Of a stretch of 39,442 nucleotides of DNA, positions 8,364 through 15,960 are shown one piece after another. The first letter of the stretch is position 1; each line of letters begins with the position of its first letter. The notes under the pieces were generated by a model. That model had not been told where the DNA came from. It searched no databases and saw only the letters and a list, made by a program, of their open reading frames with translations. Both the position numbers and the translations under genes were made by a program. Source of the stretch: Sulfurimonas indica (GTDB lineage: Bacteria; Campylobacterota; Campylobacteria; Campylobacterales; Sulfurimonadaceae); NCBI RefSeq assembly GCF_009192995.1, contig NZ_SDID01000021.1, positions 1 to 39,442 of the forward strand, in the 5' to 3' direction.

Positions 8364-9722
8364 ATGGCAATTATGAAAAATTTTGAGCAGTTACGAGAAG
8401 AAAATAATCAATTTATATATAAAAGTTATAAGGTTGTAGAGAGTGATGAAGAAATAGCACTTCATTTTCTTTATGAGTTGCGTGAGGGTGAGAAAGTAAC
8501 ACCATTTTATCATCGCATTGCACTTAAAAAAGATGTAAAAATGAGCACAGATTTTGATATGGAGACTATTGTCTTTCATATCGGTCTTGCTGAGGCTATC
8601 AGCTACTATAAAATTGCCGTTCCAAAAGAGTTTTATATTGAGTGTGGGTATCTCACGCAGCAGCAAAAAGAGTGGTTTGCTAAGCTCTACTTTAATGGTC
8701 TTGGTGAGTTTATCTACTTAAATAAGATAAATGTCACACAGGATGACTTGGTAGAGTTTATTACTGCAGATGAGCCGAAGTTTACAAAGATAGAGAGAGA
8801 AACTGAGGAACGTGCCATCATCCCAATAGGCGGAGGAAAAGACTCACTTGTAAGTTATGAGCTCTTGCGTGATGTTTTTCCTGATTCACTTCTTTTTTCT
8901 ATGAACCCTATCAAAGCCTCCAAGGCAATTTTAGATAAACATCCAGATAATAGTATTGTGCTAAAACGTGAACTTGATTTAGAGAAGATTTTAGAGTTTA
9001 ACAAGCGAGGCTATCTGAACGGGCATATACCATTTTCATCTATTGTTGGTTTTATCTCCATCTGGCTTGGACTGCTTTATAAAAGTCGCTATATAGTACT
9101 TTCAAATGAGTCAAGTGCCAATGAAGAGAACATCATCTATAACGGTCAAAAGATTAATCATCAATACTCAAAATCGATTGAGTTTGAAAATGATTTTCGC
9201 TGGTATATCAAAAACTTTGTAACGGATAATGTGGAGTATTTTAGCTTTTTAAGACCATTGGATGAGATTCACATTGCCAAACTATTTAGCATCTTGGCTA
9301 CTGAGCACTTTTTTACATTTCGCAGCTGTAATGTTGGCAGTAAAGCGAATATGTGGTGTGGTAAATGTCCAAAGTGTCTCTTTACCTACATAATGCTTTG
9401 TAACTATATCGATGATGTGACTTTGCGTGAGATATTTGGTAAAGATATGTTGGATGATGAGGAACTGCGTGAGCTCTTTGAAGGACTTTCTCAGAGCGAA
9501 GCTGTCAAGCCTTTTGAGTGTGTGGGAACCTATGATGAGGTAAATTATGCCCTGACACAGAAGTATAAAAGCTATGATAAAGAGCAGTTGCCAAAACTGT
9601 TGCAGAACTATCAATCAAAAGAGATAGCCTATAATCTGAGAGTTGATTTTGAGGGTGAAAATAATTTGCCACAGAAGTTTAAAGAGGTGCTGCGTGAGCA
9701 AGTTGCAAAACTTCATTTCTGA
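8364..9722 (+). CDS. murL: MurL-like UDP-MurNAc-L-Ala-L-Glu epimerase
   Basis: 452 residues (ATG 8364; ATG 8373 is a possible alternative). A P-loop-like motif IPIGGGKDS lies at about residues 153-161. A C-terminal Cys-rich segment (about 320-340) includes WCGKCPKC. Both features and the overall length fit MurL, the enzyme first defined in Xanthomonas that epimerises the terminal L-Glu of UDP-MurNAc-L-Ala-L-Glu to D-Glu, using ATP. The immediate overlap with a MurD-family ligase gene supports this strongly, since MurD2 makes the L-Glu substrate. This route replaces glutamate racemase plus classical MurD. The assignment is by remembered motifs and context, not by alignment. An unrelated PP-loop ATPase is the main alternative. 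Confidence 0.75.
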   Translation: MAIMKNFEQLREENNQFIYKSYKVVESDEEIALHFLYELREGEKVTPFYHRIALKKDVKMSTDFDMETIVFHIGLAEAISYYKIAVPKEFYIECGYLTQQQKEWFAKLYFNGLGEFIYLNKINVTQDDLVEFITADEPKFTKIERETEERAIIPIGGGKDSLVSYELLRDVFPDSLLFSMNPIKASKAILDKHPDNSIVLKRELDLEKILEFNKRGYLNGHIPFSSIVGFISIWLGLLYKSRYIVLSNESSANEENIIYNGQKINHQYSKSIEFENDFRWYIKNFVTDNVEYFSFLRPLDEIHIAKLFSILATEHFFTFRSCNVGSKANMWCGKCPKCLFTYIMLCNYIDDVTLREIFGKDMLDDEELRELFEGLSQSEAVKPFECVGTYDEVNYALTQKYKSYDKEQLPKLLQNYQSKEIAYNLRVDFEGENNLPQKFKEVLREQVAKLHF

Positions 9723-10956
9723 GCTAGCAGCTTATAAGAAGATAGCTATTTTTGGCTATGGAGTAGAGGGAAAATCCTTTCATTCTTTTGCTCAAAAGTA
9801 CTTACCACGTACAGAGATAATCATTGTTGATAAAGCTTACAATGATGAAGAAAATTATCTCAATAGACTGTGTGATGCAGAGCTGATTATAAAATCTCCT
9901 GGAATTTCACTGCATAATTTAGGCATCGATTATGATACTTACAATTTTACATCCATCACAGAGCTTTTTTTGAAACATTTTGGCTCACAAATCATTGGAG
10001 TTACCGGTACAAAAGGTAAAAGTACATTAGTAACACTCATTGATGCAATGTTGAAAAATGCTAGCAAAAAGAGTTTGTTATGTGGAAATATCGGATTGCC
10101 TCCACTAGAAATTATCGAAGATATTGATGAAAAAACAAAAGTTGTCATGGAGCTCTCATCACATCAACTCCACCATATTAATTACTCTCCGCATATTGCA
10201 ATTTTAACAAATCTTTTTGCAGAGCATTTGGACTATTATAAAAGTGAAGCAGACTATTATCAAGCAAAGTTCAATATCTTTTTACATCAAAAACTAGAAG
10301 ATAGCTTCATTACAAATATTGAAAACCGAGAAAAGTTTTTTAACAAAGAGCTTGTAAAGGCTGAACACTTTTATAATGTTTTTGATAAAAAACTTGCTTA
10401 TCCGTGCACTTTTAATATAAAACAGGGCTATATCCACCATGCAAGTTTGCAGATTTTAGAACAGCTACGTGAGGTATTGGATATTGACGCTTCCGCATAT
10501 AAAAAGAGTCTGCGTGAGTTTCAAACACTACCACACCGTCTTGAATATGTAGGCAGTGTCAATGGTGTCAGTTATATCAATGACTCCATTGCGACAATTC
10601 CCGAAGCGACAATGGAGGCGGTCAAGATTTTAAAAGATGTCGATACGCTCATCTTAGGTGGTTATGACAGGGGTGTGAGTTATGATACGCTTGCAGAGTT
10701 TTTACGTGCGAGTGGTGTAAAAAATATTATCTGCTTTTCAGATACAGGTAAGCAAATCTATGAGAAAATAAAGGACGTTAAAGGAGAAAAAAATATTTTT
10801 TACCTATATGATTTACACGAGAGTGTCGAAAAAGCAAAATATGTAGCAAAAAATATTGTACTTTTTTCTCCTGCAGCTTCAAGTTTTAATATGTACAAAA
10901 ACTTTATAGAGCGGGGCGAAGCCTTTAAAAATCTCGTAAAAAACCTAAAAGGATAA
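9694..10956 (+). CDS. murD2: MurD-family ligase, probably MurD2 (L-glutamate adding)
   Basis: 420 residues from GTG 9694, chosen because AGAGG lies 6 nt upstream; it overlaps the murL-like stop by 29 nt, so translation is coupled. A Rossmann-type N-terminus is followed by the Mur ligase ATP-binding motif GVTGTKGKST (about 102-111), the central domain segment MELSSHQL, and a C-terminal domain with NDSIATIPEAT. In classical MurD the last motif reads NDSKATN; loss of that Lys fits the MurD2 type, which joins L-Glu rather than D-Glu to UDP-MurNAc-L-Ala. Classical murD in this phylum usually sits next to mraY, which is not here. Cytoplasmic peptidoglycan precursor synthesis. Substrate stereochemistry is inferred. 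Confidence 0.8.
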   Translation: MSKLQNFISELAAYKKIAIFGYGVEGKSFHSFAQKYLPRTEIIIVDKAYNDEENYLNRLCDAELIIKSPGISLHNLGIDYDTYNFTSITELFLKHFGSQIIGVTGTKGKSTLVTLIDAMLKNASKKSLLCGNIGLPPLEIIEDIDEKTKVVMELSSHQLHHINYSPHIAILTNLFAEHLDYYKSEADYYQAKFNIFLHQKLEDSFITNIENREKFFNKELVKAEHFYNVFDKKLAYPCTFNIKQGYIHHASLQILEQLREVLDIDASAYKKSLREFQTLPHRLEYVGSVNGVSYINDSIATIPEATMEAVKILKDVDTLILGGYDRGVSYDTLAEFLRASGVKNIICFSDTGKQIYEKIKDVKGEKNIFYLYDLHESVEKAKYVAKNIVLFSPAASSFNMYKNFIERGEAFKNLVKNLKG

Positions 10957-10959
10957 AAA

Positions 10960-11289
10960 ATGCCGTTTATTGAGATAGATGAAGAAGATTTTGATGCGAT
11001 AATCGAGCGTGAGTTTGCAAAAGGACATACGGTTATACTGAAATTTGGTTCAACCTTTTGTGATGCCTGTCAATTGATGGAATTTGAACTTGAAGAGGTA
11101 CATGACAGAGTTACTAAAGTCTCTATCTTAGATATAGATAGTGGTGTTTGTGGGTCTTTGGTACATCGTTTCGATATTGAACAGGTTCCGACAACACTCA
11201 TCTTTAAAGATCCGTCGACACAGCTGTTGTATAAGTCAGGAATAATGTTAGCGGATGATATTGTAGATATTATCTTGCGTGAGCGATAA
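10960..11289 (+). CDS. Thioredoxin-like protein (CDAC)
   Basis: 109 residues with a thioredoxin fold pattern: beta strand TVILKFGS, active-site CxxC as CDAC (about residues 31-34), and the cis-Pro segment EQVPTTLIFKD. There is no signal peptide, so it is cytoplasmic. The dipeptide between the cysteines (Asp-Ala) is not the classical Gly-Pro, so redox properties probably differ from TrxA. It starts 3 nt after the murD2-like gene with a good AAGGA site and may be co-transcribed with it. Target proteins are unknown. Confidence 0.82.
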   Translation: MPFIEIDEEDFDAIIEREFAKGHTVILKFGSTFCDACQLMEFELEEVHDRVTKVSILDIDSGVCGSLVHRFDIEQVPTTLIFKDPSTQLLYKSGIMLADDIVDIILRER

Positions 11290-11311
11290 GAAGAGGTTAC
11301 TCTTACTTATC
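11285..11311. terminator. Shared hairpin at the convergent thioredoxin/rho ends
   Basis: GATAAGAAGAG (11285-11295) pairs with CTCTTACTTATC (11300-11311) around a GTTA loop, with one bulged base. The stop codons of both convergent genes lie inside it. Neither side has a T run, so it may stabilise 3' ends rather than terminate strongly. Confidence 0.45.
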
Positions 11312-12652
11312 TGTATTCATACTTTCTAAAAACTCTTCGTTTGTAGCTTTTTTACCCATAGTGTTGTAGATAAATTTCAGTGCTTCGATTTCATTATCTT
11401 GTTTATGAAGCATTTGACGTAAGATAAATACTTTCTGCAGTGTATCTTTTCCAATAAGCAGGTCATCTTTACGCGTACCAGATTTAAGGATGTCAATGGC
11501 AGGGAAGATTCTTCTGTCTGCGATTTTTCTATCAAGAACCACTTCCATATTACCCGTACCTTTGAACTCTTCAAAGATAACTTCATCCATTCTACTTCCT
11601 GTGTCAACAAGAGCAGTTGCGATGATAGTAAGGCTTCCACCATTTTCAATGTTACGTGCTGCACCAAAGAAACGCTTTGGTTTATGTAGAGCGTTTGCAT
11701 CCACACCACCTGAAAGAACTTTACCGCTTGATGGAGTAACAGTATTGTAAGCACGTGCAAGACGTGTGATAGAGTCAAGTAGAATTACTACATCACGGCC
11801 AATCTCAACACGACGCTTTGCTTTCTCAATCACCATCTCTGCAACTTTTACATGGTTTTTAGCAGGCATATCAAAAGTTGAGCTGTAAACTTCCCCTTTT
11901 ACACTACGTTCCATATCTGTTACCTCTTCAGGACGCTCATCAACAAGCAGAACCATTAAGTCCACTTCAGCATGATTCGCCGTAATTCCGTGAGCTATCT
12001 CTTTTAAAAGTTCTGTTTTTCCAGATCTTGGAGGTGCAACGATAAGTCCACGCTGCCCTTTACCGATAGGTGCAAACAGATCAAGCATACGACCCGTAAG
12101 CCCTTTTTCACGGTACTCTAATCTGAGTTGTTCTTCTGGGTAAAGTGGTGTCAAGTTGTCAAAAAGCGGACGTTTTTTGCTCTCTTCTGGTGGTAAGCTG
12201 TTTACCGCTTCAATCTTGATAAGTGCATAGTAACGTTCTTGGTCTTTTGGAGGACGAACCTGACCCGTTACAACATCACCGTTACGAAGAGCAAAGCGTT
12301 TAATCTGTGTGTTTGAAACGTAAGCATCATTGATAGACTCATTAAAAGATTTGTCAATTGAACGGATAAAACCATATCCGTCTTGCATAATCTCTAAAAT
12401 TCCAGAGAAGAGGATATAACCACCCTGAGCAGTTTGTGCTTTTAAAATTTCAAAGATAACATCTTGGCGTTTGAGTTCATTTGGTTGTTCAATACCAAGC
12501 TCTGTTGCCATCTCTACAAGTTCTTGGATACTTTTTGTACGAAGTTCTTCAACACTTGAACCTTTTACAGGTGTATGTGTTCGTTTAGAGTTATTGTTTT
12601 TATTGTTAGGTTTTGAATTTTTACGTGCTTGTGATGAACTGTTTTCACTCAT
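11303..12652 (-). CDS. rho: Transcription termination factor Rho
   Basis: 449 residues. Hexameric RNA-dependent ATPase that terminates transcription. A low-complexity N-terminus (residues 1-33, Ser/Asn/Lys-rich) precedes the Rho N-terminal helical domain (about 35-75), the cold-shock-like RNA-binding domain (about 78-155; YGFIRS) and the ATPase domain with Walker A APPRSGKT (206-213), Walker B-like [16 protein letters not shown], and the Q/R-loop region. Length is normal for the family. The minus-strand chemoreceptor gene lies upstream. Many convergent genes in this window lack intrinsic terminators, so Rho may matter for local transcript ends. Confidence 0.97.
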   Translation of the reverse strand: MSENSSSQARKNSKPNNKNNNSKRTHTPVKGSSVEELRTKSIQELVEMATELGIEQPNELKRQDVIFEILKAQTAQGGYILFSGILEIMQDGYGFIRSIDKSFNESINDAYVSNTQIKRFALRNGDVVTGQVRPPKDQERYYALIKIEAVNSLPPEESKKRPLFDNLTPLYPEEQLRLEYREKGLTGRMLDLFAPIGKGQRGLIVAPPRSGKTELLKEIAHGITANHAEVDLMVLLVDERPEEVTDMERSVKGEVYSSTFDMPAKNHVKVAEMVIEKAKRRVEIGRDVVILLDSITRLARAYNTVTPSSGKVLSGGVDANALHKPKRFFGAARNIENGGSLTIIATALVDTGSRMDEVIFEEFKGTGNMEVVLDRKIADRRIFPAIDILKSGTRKDDLLIGKDTLQKVFILRQMLHKQDNEIEALKFIYNTMGKKATNEEFLESMNTDK

Positions 12653-12730
12653 AAGTATGACTGCCTTAATTTTTTGGGATTTTGAATGTGGGAAAGGTTA
12701 AAAAGATTCTAATATCTTTTTTGATATCAT

Positions 12731-12755
12731 AATTTTACAATAAGAGTCGCTCTAT
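12731..12755 (-). terminator. Weak hairpin downstream of the atypical chemoreceptor
   Basis: CAATAAGAG and CTCTATTG (plus-strand order, about 12736-12755) form an imperfect stem with a 3-nt loop and one bulge just after the minus-strand stop at 12765. The downstream minus-strand sequence is A/T-rich but has no T run, so termination is uncertain. Confidence 0.3.
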
Positions 12756-12764
12756 TGTCAAGTT

Positions 12765-13853
12765 TTACTCTTTGAGCGTTGAAATTGAGTCGACAATAGT
12801 AGAGATTTCTACTTTTGCTTCAGAGAGTGTTTTTTGTGTTCTCTCTGCTAATTTTCGTACTTCATCTGCGACAACGGCAAAACCTCGACCATGTTCACCT
12901 GCCCGTGCAGCTTCGATTGCAGCATTGAGTGCAAGCAGGTTTGTCTGGTCTGCTATATCTGCTATGGTATCTAAGACCTGATAGATATTTTTGCTTTGTT
13001 CTTGAAGTCCTTGGAGTTTTTCATCAAAGATAAAATTCTCTTCAGAAATATTCTCTTTATCTTTTCGCAATGTTTCTAGTTCCTGATAGACTTCTTCTTT
13101 CTCTTTTTGAATACTTTGGATTTTTTCTTCTAACTCTTTGATATGCTGTTCTTGTTCGACTTTTAGTGTCTCGAGCGTTTCTGTAAGCTGCTTATTTTTT
13201 TCTTCCAAAGCACTCTTTTCATACTTGATATCATTTTTTTCTTTTTCAAGCTGCTCTTTTTTTGTTTTTATGCTTTCTTCAACGGAGATGAGTTGTTCTT
13301 GGAGTTGTCTGTTTTGTTCTTGGATCTCATGAGAAAATGGTGTTGTTTCGGCAGATGTAGACGCTTTTTTTCTAAATAGTAGATATCCTGTAAAAAGACC
13401 AAGTAGCAGTGTGATAAATGAAAAAAGAGCACTGTAAAGATAAGATGTTTTTGTGACTATTTTATCTTTATAGACGATTTTGGGTGTTGCAGTGGTCTTC
13501 TTTGCCTGTTCTTTGATAAGCTTTTGTGCTTCTTCATTCATTTGAAGATAGAGCGTTCTTATCTCTTGAAGCGCTCTCTTGTCTAGATTTTTTTTGCTAG
13601 AGAGTTGGTCCAGTACACTGAGTGTTTTTGATTCAATTGATTTGAGCTTATTGGTTTGGGATTCATCGACTGAGAGTGAAGATGTAATCTTATCATGCGT
13701 TGTCAGTATAAGATAGTAAAGCGAGAGCTTCTCTTCGGGTGTCAGTTCTTTTGAGACAGCATCGACTCTTTGGTTGAGCTCTTTGTATGTTGTCTCTATG
13801 TCTGCAGCAAATAAGAAGCTTTTTAGTAAAATAAATGCAAATAGTAGTTTCAT
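12765..13853 (-). CDS. Atypical membrane chemoreceptor with coiled coil and short signalling tip
   Basis: 362 residues. A signal peptide (about 1-17), a helical periplasmic region (18-130) with no recognised ligand-binding family, and one membrane segment (about 137-160) are followed by a long coiled coil rich in Glu, Lys and Gln (about 175-278). Then comes the methyl-accepting chemotaxis hairpin core, including [20 protein letters not shown] and [14 protein letters not shown]. The protein stops about 25 residues after the core, so the descending helix is far shorter than the roughly 100-residue ascending coiled coil. No HAMP domain is seen. It probably docks with CheA/CheW but cannot form an ordinary antiparallel signalling bundle along its full length. 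There is no continuation in other frames. Confidence 0.8.
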   Translation of the reverse strand: MKLLFAFILLKSFLFAADIETTYKELNQRVDAVSKELTPEEKLSLYYLILTTHDKITSSLSVDESQTNKLKSIESKTLSVLDQLSSKKNLDKRALQEIRTLYLQMNEEAQKLIKEQAKKTTATPKIVYKDKIVTKTSYLYSALFSFITLLLGLFTGYLLFRKKASTSAETTPFSHEIQEQNRQLQEQLISVEESIKTKKEQLEKEKNDIKYEKSALEEKNKQLTETLETLKVEQEQHIKELEEKIQSIQKEKEEVYQELETLRKDKENISEENFIFDEKLQGLQEQSKNIYQVLDTIADIADQTNLLALNAAIEAARAGEHGRGFAVVADEVRKLAERTQKTLSEAKVEISTIVDSISTLKE

Positions 13854-13872
13854 ACCTAGTACTTAAGCATAT

Positions 13873-13881
13873 TTTATACCA
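13873..13881 (-). promoter_or_regulatory. Extended -10 for the atypical chemoreceptor
   Basis: On the minus strand TGGTATAAAAT reads as an extended -10 (-10 hexamer 13873-13878), giving a start near 13865 and a leader of about 12 nt. It lies back to back with the surE promoter in a 59-bp divergent region. Confidence 0.45.
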
Positions 13882-13898
13882 GAATTAACCTCTTTTTG

Positions 13899-13904
13899 TA
13901 TAAA
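13899..13904 (+). promoter_or_regulatory. -10 box of surE (near-leaderless)
   Basis: TATAAA at 13899-13904 is only 8 nt from the surE ATG at 13913. The expected start of transcription (about 13911) leaves almost no 5' leader, and no Shine-Dalgarno sequence is present. Confidence 0.45.
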
Positions 13905-13912
13905 ATATCGTC

Positions 13913-14695
13913 ATGAATAAAAAGTATACAATTTTAGTAACAAATGATGATGGATATGAGGCAAAGGGACTCTTAAGTCTTGTAAGTGCTCTGCGTGAGC
14001 TTGATGATGTGGAAGTGACAGTTGTTGCTCCTGCAAATGAAAAATCTGCGTGTGGACACTCTCTTACTTTAACAAGGCCGCTTCGCTTTATCGGGGTTGA
14101 GGAGAACTTTTTTAAACTTGAAGATGGAACACCAACGGATTGTGTCTATCTATCACTGAGTGCAATATTTCAAGATAAAAAGCCAGACTTAATAGTAAGT
14201 GGTATAAACCGTGGTTCTAATATGGGTGAAGATATTACCTATTCAGGTACCGCTGCTGGAGCGATGGAAGGAGTGCTTCATAACATTCCATCCATCGCCA
14301 TAAGTCAGGTTATGGACTTTACAAATCCAAAGGGTGACTTTACATTGGCACAAAAAACAATTAAAAAAGTTGTCACGCAGGTACGAGAAAATGGCTTTCC
14401 TTTAGGTGATAGAGAGTTTTTAAATATTAACATTCCTTTTGAGAAAAAAGAGGCTGAGATGAAGATAACCTATGCAGGGTACAGAGTTTACTCCAGTGAG
14501 GCAGAGATTCATAGAAATCCACGTGGAGAAGAACACTACTGGCTTGGTCTACATCCGTTGAACTTTAGAGCACGTGAGGGAGCAAAGGGTATGAGTGATT
14601 ATGAAGCGATTCGTGACGGTTTTATCTCTATCACACCGGTTATGTTGGATCTAAGTGCCTATAAAAGTATGAAAAAATTGCAAGAGTGGCTTTAA
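13913..14695 (+). CDS. surE: 5'-nucleotidase SurE
   Basis: 260 residues. Metal-dependent nucleoside monophosphate phosphatase (EC 3.1.3.5) of stationary phase and nucleotide salvage. The N-terminal VTNDDGY motif (Asp12-Asp13 bind the metal) and SGINRGSNMGEDITYSGTAA (about residues 97-116), with the other active-site residues, are intact. Length is normal. It is followed without a gap by tcdA and then by two small overlapping genes, a likely four-gene unit (13913-15960). Confidence 0.95.
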   Translation: MNKKYTILVTNDDGYEAKGLLSLVSALRELDDVEVTVVAPANEKSACGHSLTLTRPLRFIGVEENFFKLEDGTPTDCVYLSLSAIFQDKKPDLIVSGINRGSNMGEDITYSGTAAGAMEGVLHNIPSIAISQVMDFTNPKGDFTLAQKTIKKVVTQVRENGFPLGDREFLNINIPFEKKEAEMKITYAGYRVYSSEAEIHRNPRGEEHYWLGLHPLNFRAREGAKGMSDYEAIRDGFISITPVMLDLSAYKSMKKLQEWL

Positions 14696-15349
14696 ATGAG
14701 CGGAAAATATGATCGTATAAAACTTGTTCTGCAAGATGATTTTGCAAAGCTGCAAGATGCCAATATTTTACTTTTAGGCGTTGGTGGTGTTGGAAGCTTC
14801 TGTTTAGACTGTCTCTATAGAAGTGGCGTGAAAAACATCACGATAGTTGATTTTGATACTTATGACAAGTCAAATCAAAATAGACAGATGTGGTCGGAAT
14901 TGCATGAGAACGAGGTAAAGGTCGAGGCTCTTAAAAAACACTATCCAGAACTTAAAATTATTAACAAACGTATTGATGAAGCGTGGGTTATGGCGTTTGA
15001 TTTTGAACCATATGATTTAGTTCTTGATGCTATTGATGATAGAAATGCCAAACTTGCTCTTGCACAAAAGTGTTATAAAAAACTTATCTCTTCTTTTGGA
15101 AGTGCGAAACGCTTAGACCCTACAAAAGTACAAGTTGGCGATATCTGGAAGAGCTATGGTGATAAATTTGGTTCAAAGATTCGATATGAGCTTAAAAAAA
15201 GAGGTTTTAAAAAGAAATACAAAGTGATATTTTCATCAGAAGAGGCACAGGTGAAAGCCAAAGGCAGTTTTATGGGTGTGACTGCGACCTTTGGTCTGAC
15301 GATGTGTGCAGAGGCAATAAAAGAGATAAGGAAGCAAAAAATTGTTTGA
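14696..15349 (+). CDS. tcdA: ThiF/E1-like tRNA threonylcarbamoyladenosine dehydratase (TcdA type)
   Basis: 217 residues, starting directly after the surE stop. The ATP-binding Rossmann motif GVGGVGSF (about 27-34), the acidic VDFDTYDKSNQNRQ segment and DAIDDRNAK are typical of the ThiF/MoeB/E1 family. The C-terminal stretch VKAKGSFMGVTATFGLTMCA resembles TcdA (CsdL/YgdL), which cyclises t6A at tRNA position 37. No CxxC zinc pairs and no sulfur-carrier partner are nearby, which argues against MoeB/ThiF. It is shorter than the E. coli protein by about 50 residues. Its co-location with surE suggests nothing more specific. Confidence 0.8.
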   Translation: MSGKYDRIKLVLQDDFAKLQDANILLLGVGGVGSFCLDCLYRSGVKNITIVDFDTYDKSNQNRQMWSELHENEVKVEALKKHYPELKIINKRIDEAWVMAFDFEPYDLVLDAIDDRNAKLALAQKCYKKLISSFGSAKRLDPTKVQVGDIWKSYGDKFGSKIRYELKKRGFKKKYKVIFSSEEAQVKAKGSFMGVTATFGLTMCAEAIKEIRKQKIV

Positions 15350-15725
15350 TTTTTTAGAGAGTGACTGGTTTAACATAGGTTTAGAGATATTTTTTGTGAT
15401 TTTAATCTCTTATGATGTAAAAAAGTATTTTGAGACAAAAAAGCGTGAGTATATTGTCAATATTGTGCTTACCATTGCTTTTGCCATCTGGGCACTCTAT
15501 CCTTATTATAACTCTTATATCGGTTGGGAAGAGAGTCAGAAAAAAGAGATGCTCTCTCACTGTAGTGGAGATGAAAACTCTACAAAACTCTGCCGTTGTC
15601 TTGATGATGCGACTTTTAAAAATTATACCTATGATGAGTATAAGGCAATAGATAAAAACGGTAGTGACTACAGAGAGTTTATCAAAGAGGCACGTGAGGA
15701 TTGTTTAGATGACTCATGGTTTTGA
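15342..15725 (+). CDS. Small two-TM protein with Cys-rich C-terminus, unknown
   Basis: 127 residues from TTG 15342, overlapping the tcdA end by 8 nt. Two hydrophobic segments (about residues 11-25 and 38-56) are followed by an acidic, soluble C-terminal half with four Cys (in SHCSG, KLCRCLDD and EDCLDD). The spaced Cys pattern suggests disulfides or metal binding outside the cytoplasm. I do not recognise a family. Continuous overlap with its neighbours supports that it is a real gene. Confidence 0.62.
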   Translation: MFDFLESDWFNIGLEIFFVILISYDVKKYFETKKREYIVNIVLTIAFAIWALYPYYNSYIGWEESQKKEMLSHCSGDENSTKLCRCLDDATFKNYTYDEYKAIDKNGSDYREFIKEAREDCLDDSWF

Positions 15726-15960
15726 TCTCAACTCGCCGCTTGTTTGTGAAGGCATCATAGGTGATGGTTGTGGCGGTGGACGCATCTTTTTTGTCGAAGA
15801 TGAAAAGTTGCAGGTCTATGATCCGCTTACGCAGGAGCGGATGGTATTGTTGTGTGAAGTAAAGTTAGTGGAGGAGATTGAAAAAGAAGGGTGTATTATC
15901 AAACTCTATTGTCAAAATGAGACAATAGAGTTTAATCTCTCTCTTTTACAGAGAGTTTAA
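15709..15960 (+). CDS. Small soluble protein, unknown
   Basis: 83 residues, ATG 15709, overlapping the previous gene by 17 nt in another frame. It is acidic, with a Gly-rich GDGCGGGR segment near residue 20 and alternating hydrophobic residues suggesting a small beta-rich fold. No membrane segment. No family recognised. The last gene of the surE-tcdA unit; its stop overlaps the convergent chemoreceptor stop in TTAA (15957-15960). Confidence 0.55.
   Translation: MTHGFDLNSPLVCEGIIGDGCGGGRIFFVEDEKLQVYDPLTQERMVLLCEVKLVEEIEKEGCIIKLYCQNETIEFNLSLLQRV

Noticed and set aside
9282-9614. 110-residue minus-strand frame in the MurL-like gene
   Set aside because: Opposite a conserved Cys motif region, with no ribosome site or recognisable domain.
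13867-13880. GG-N10-GC sigma-54-like spacing before the atypical chemoreceptor (minus strand)
   Set aside because: The CAC part of the -24 box is missing, and the same bases form a good sigma-70 extended -10 (TGGTATAAAAT).
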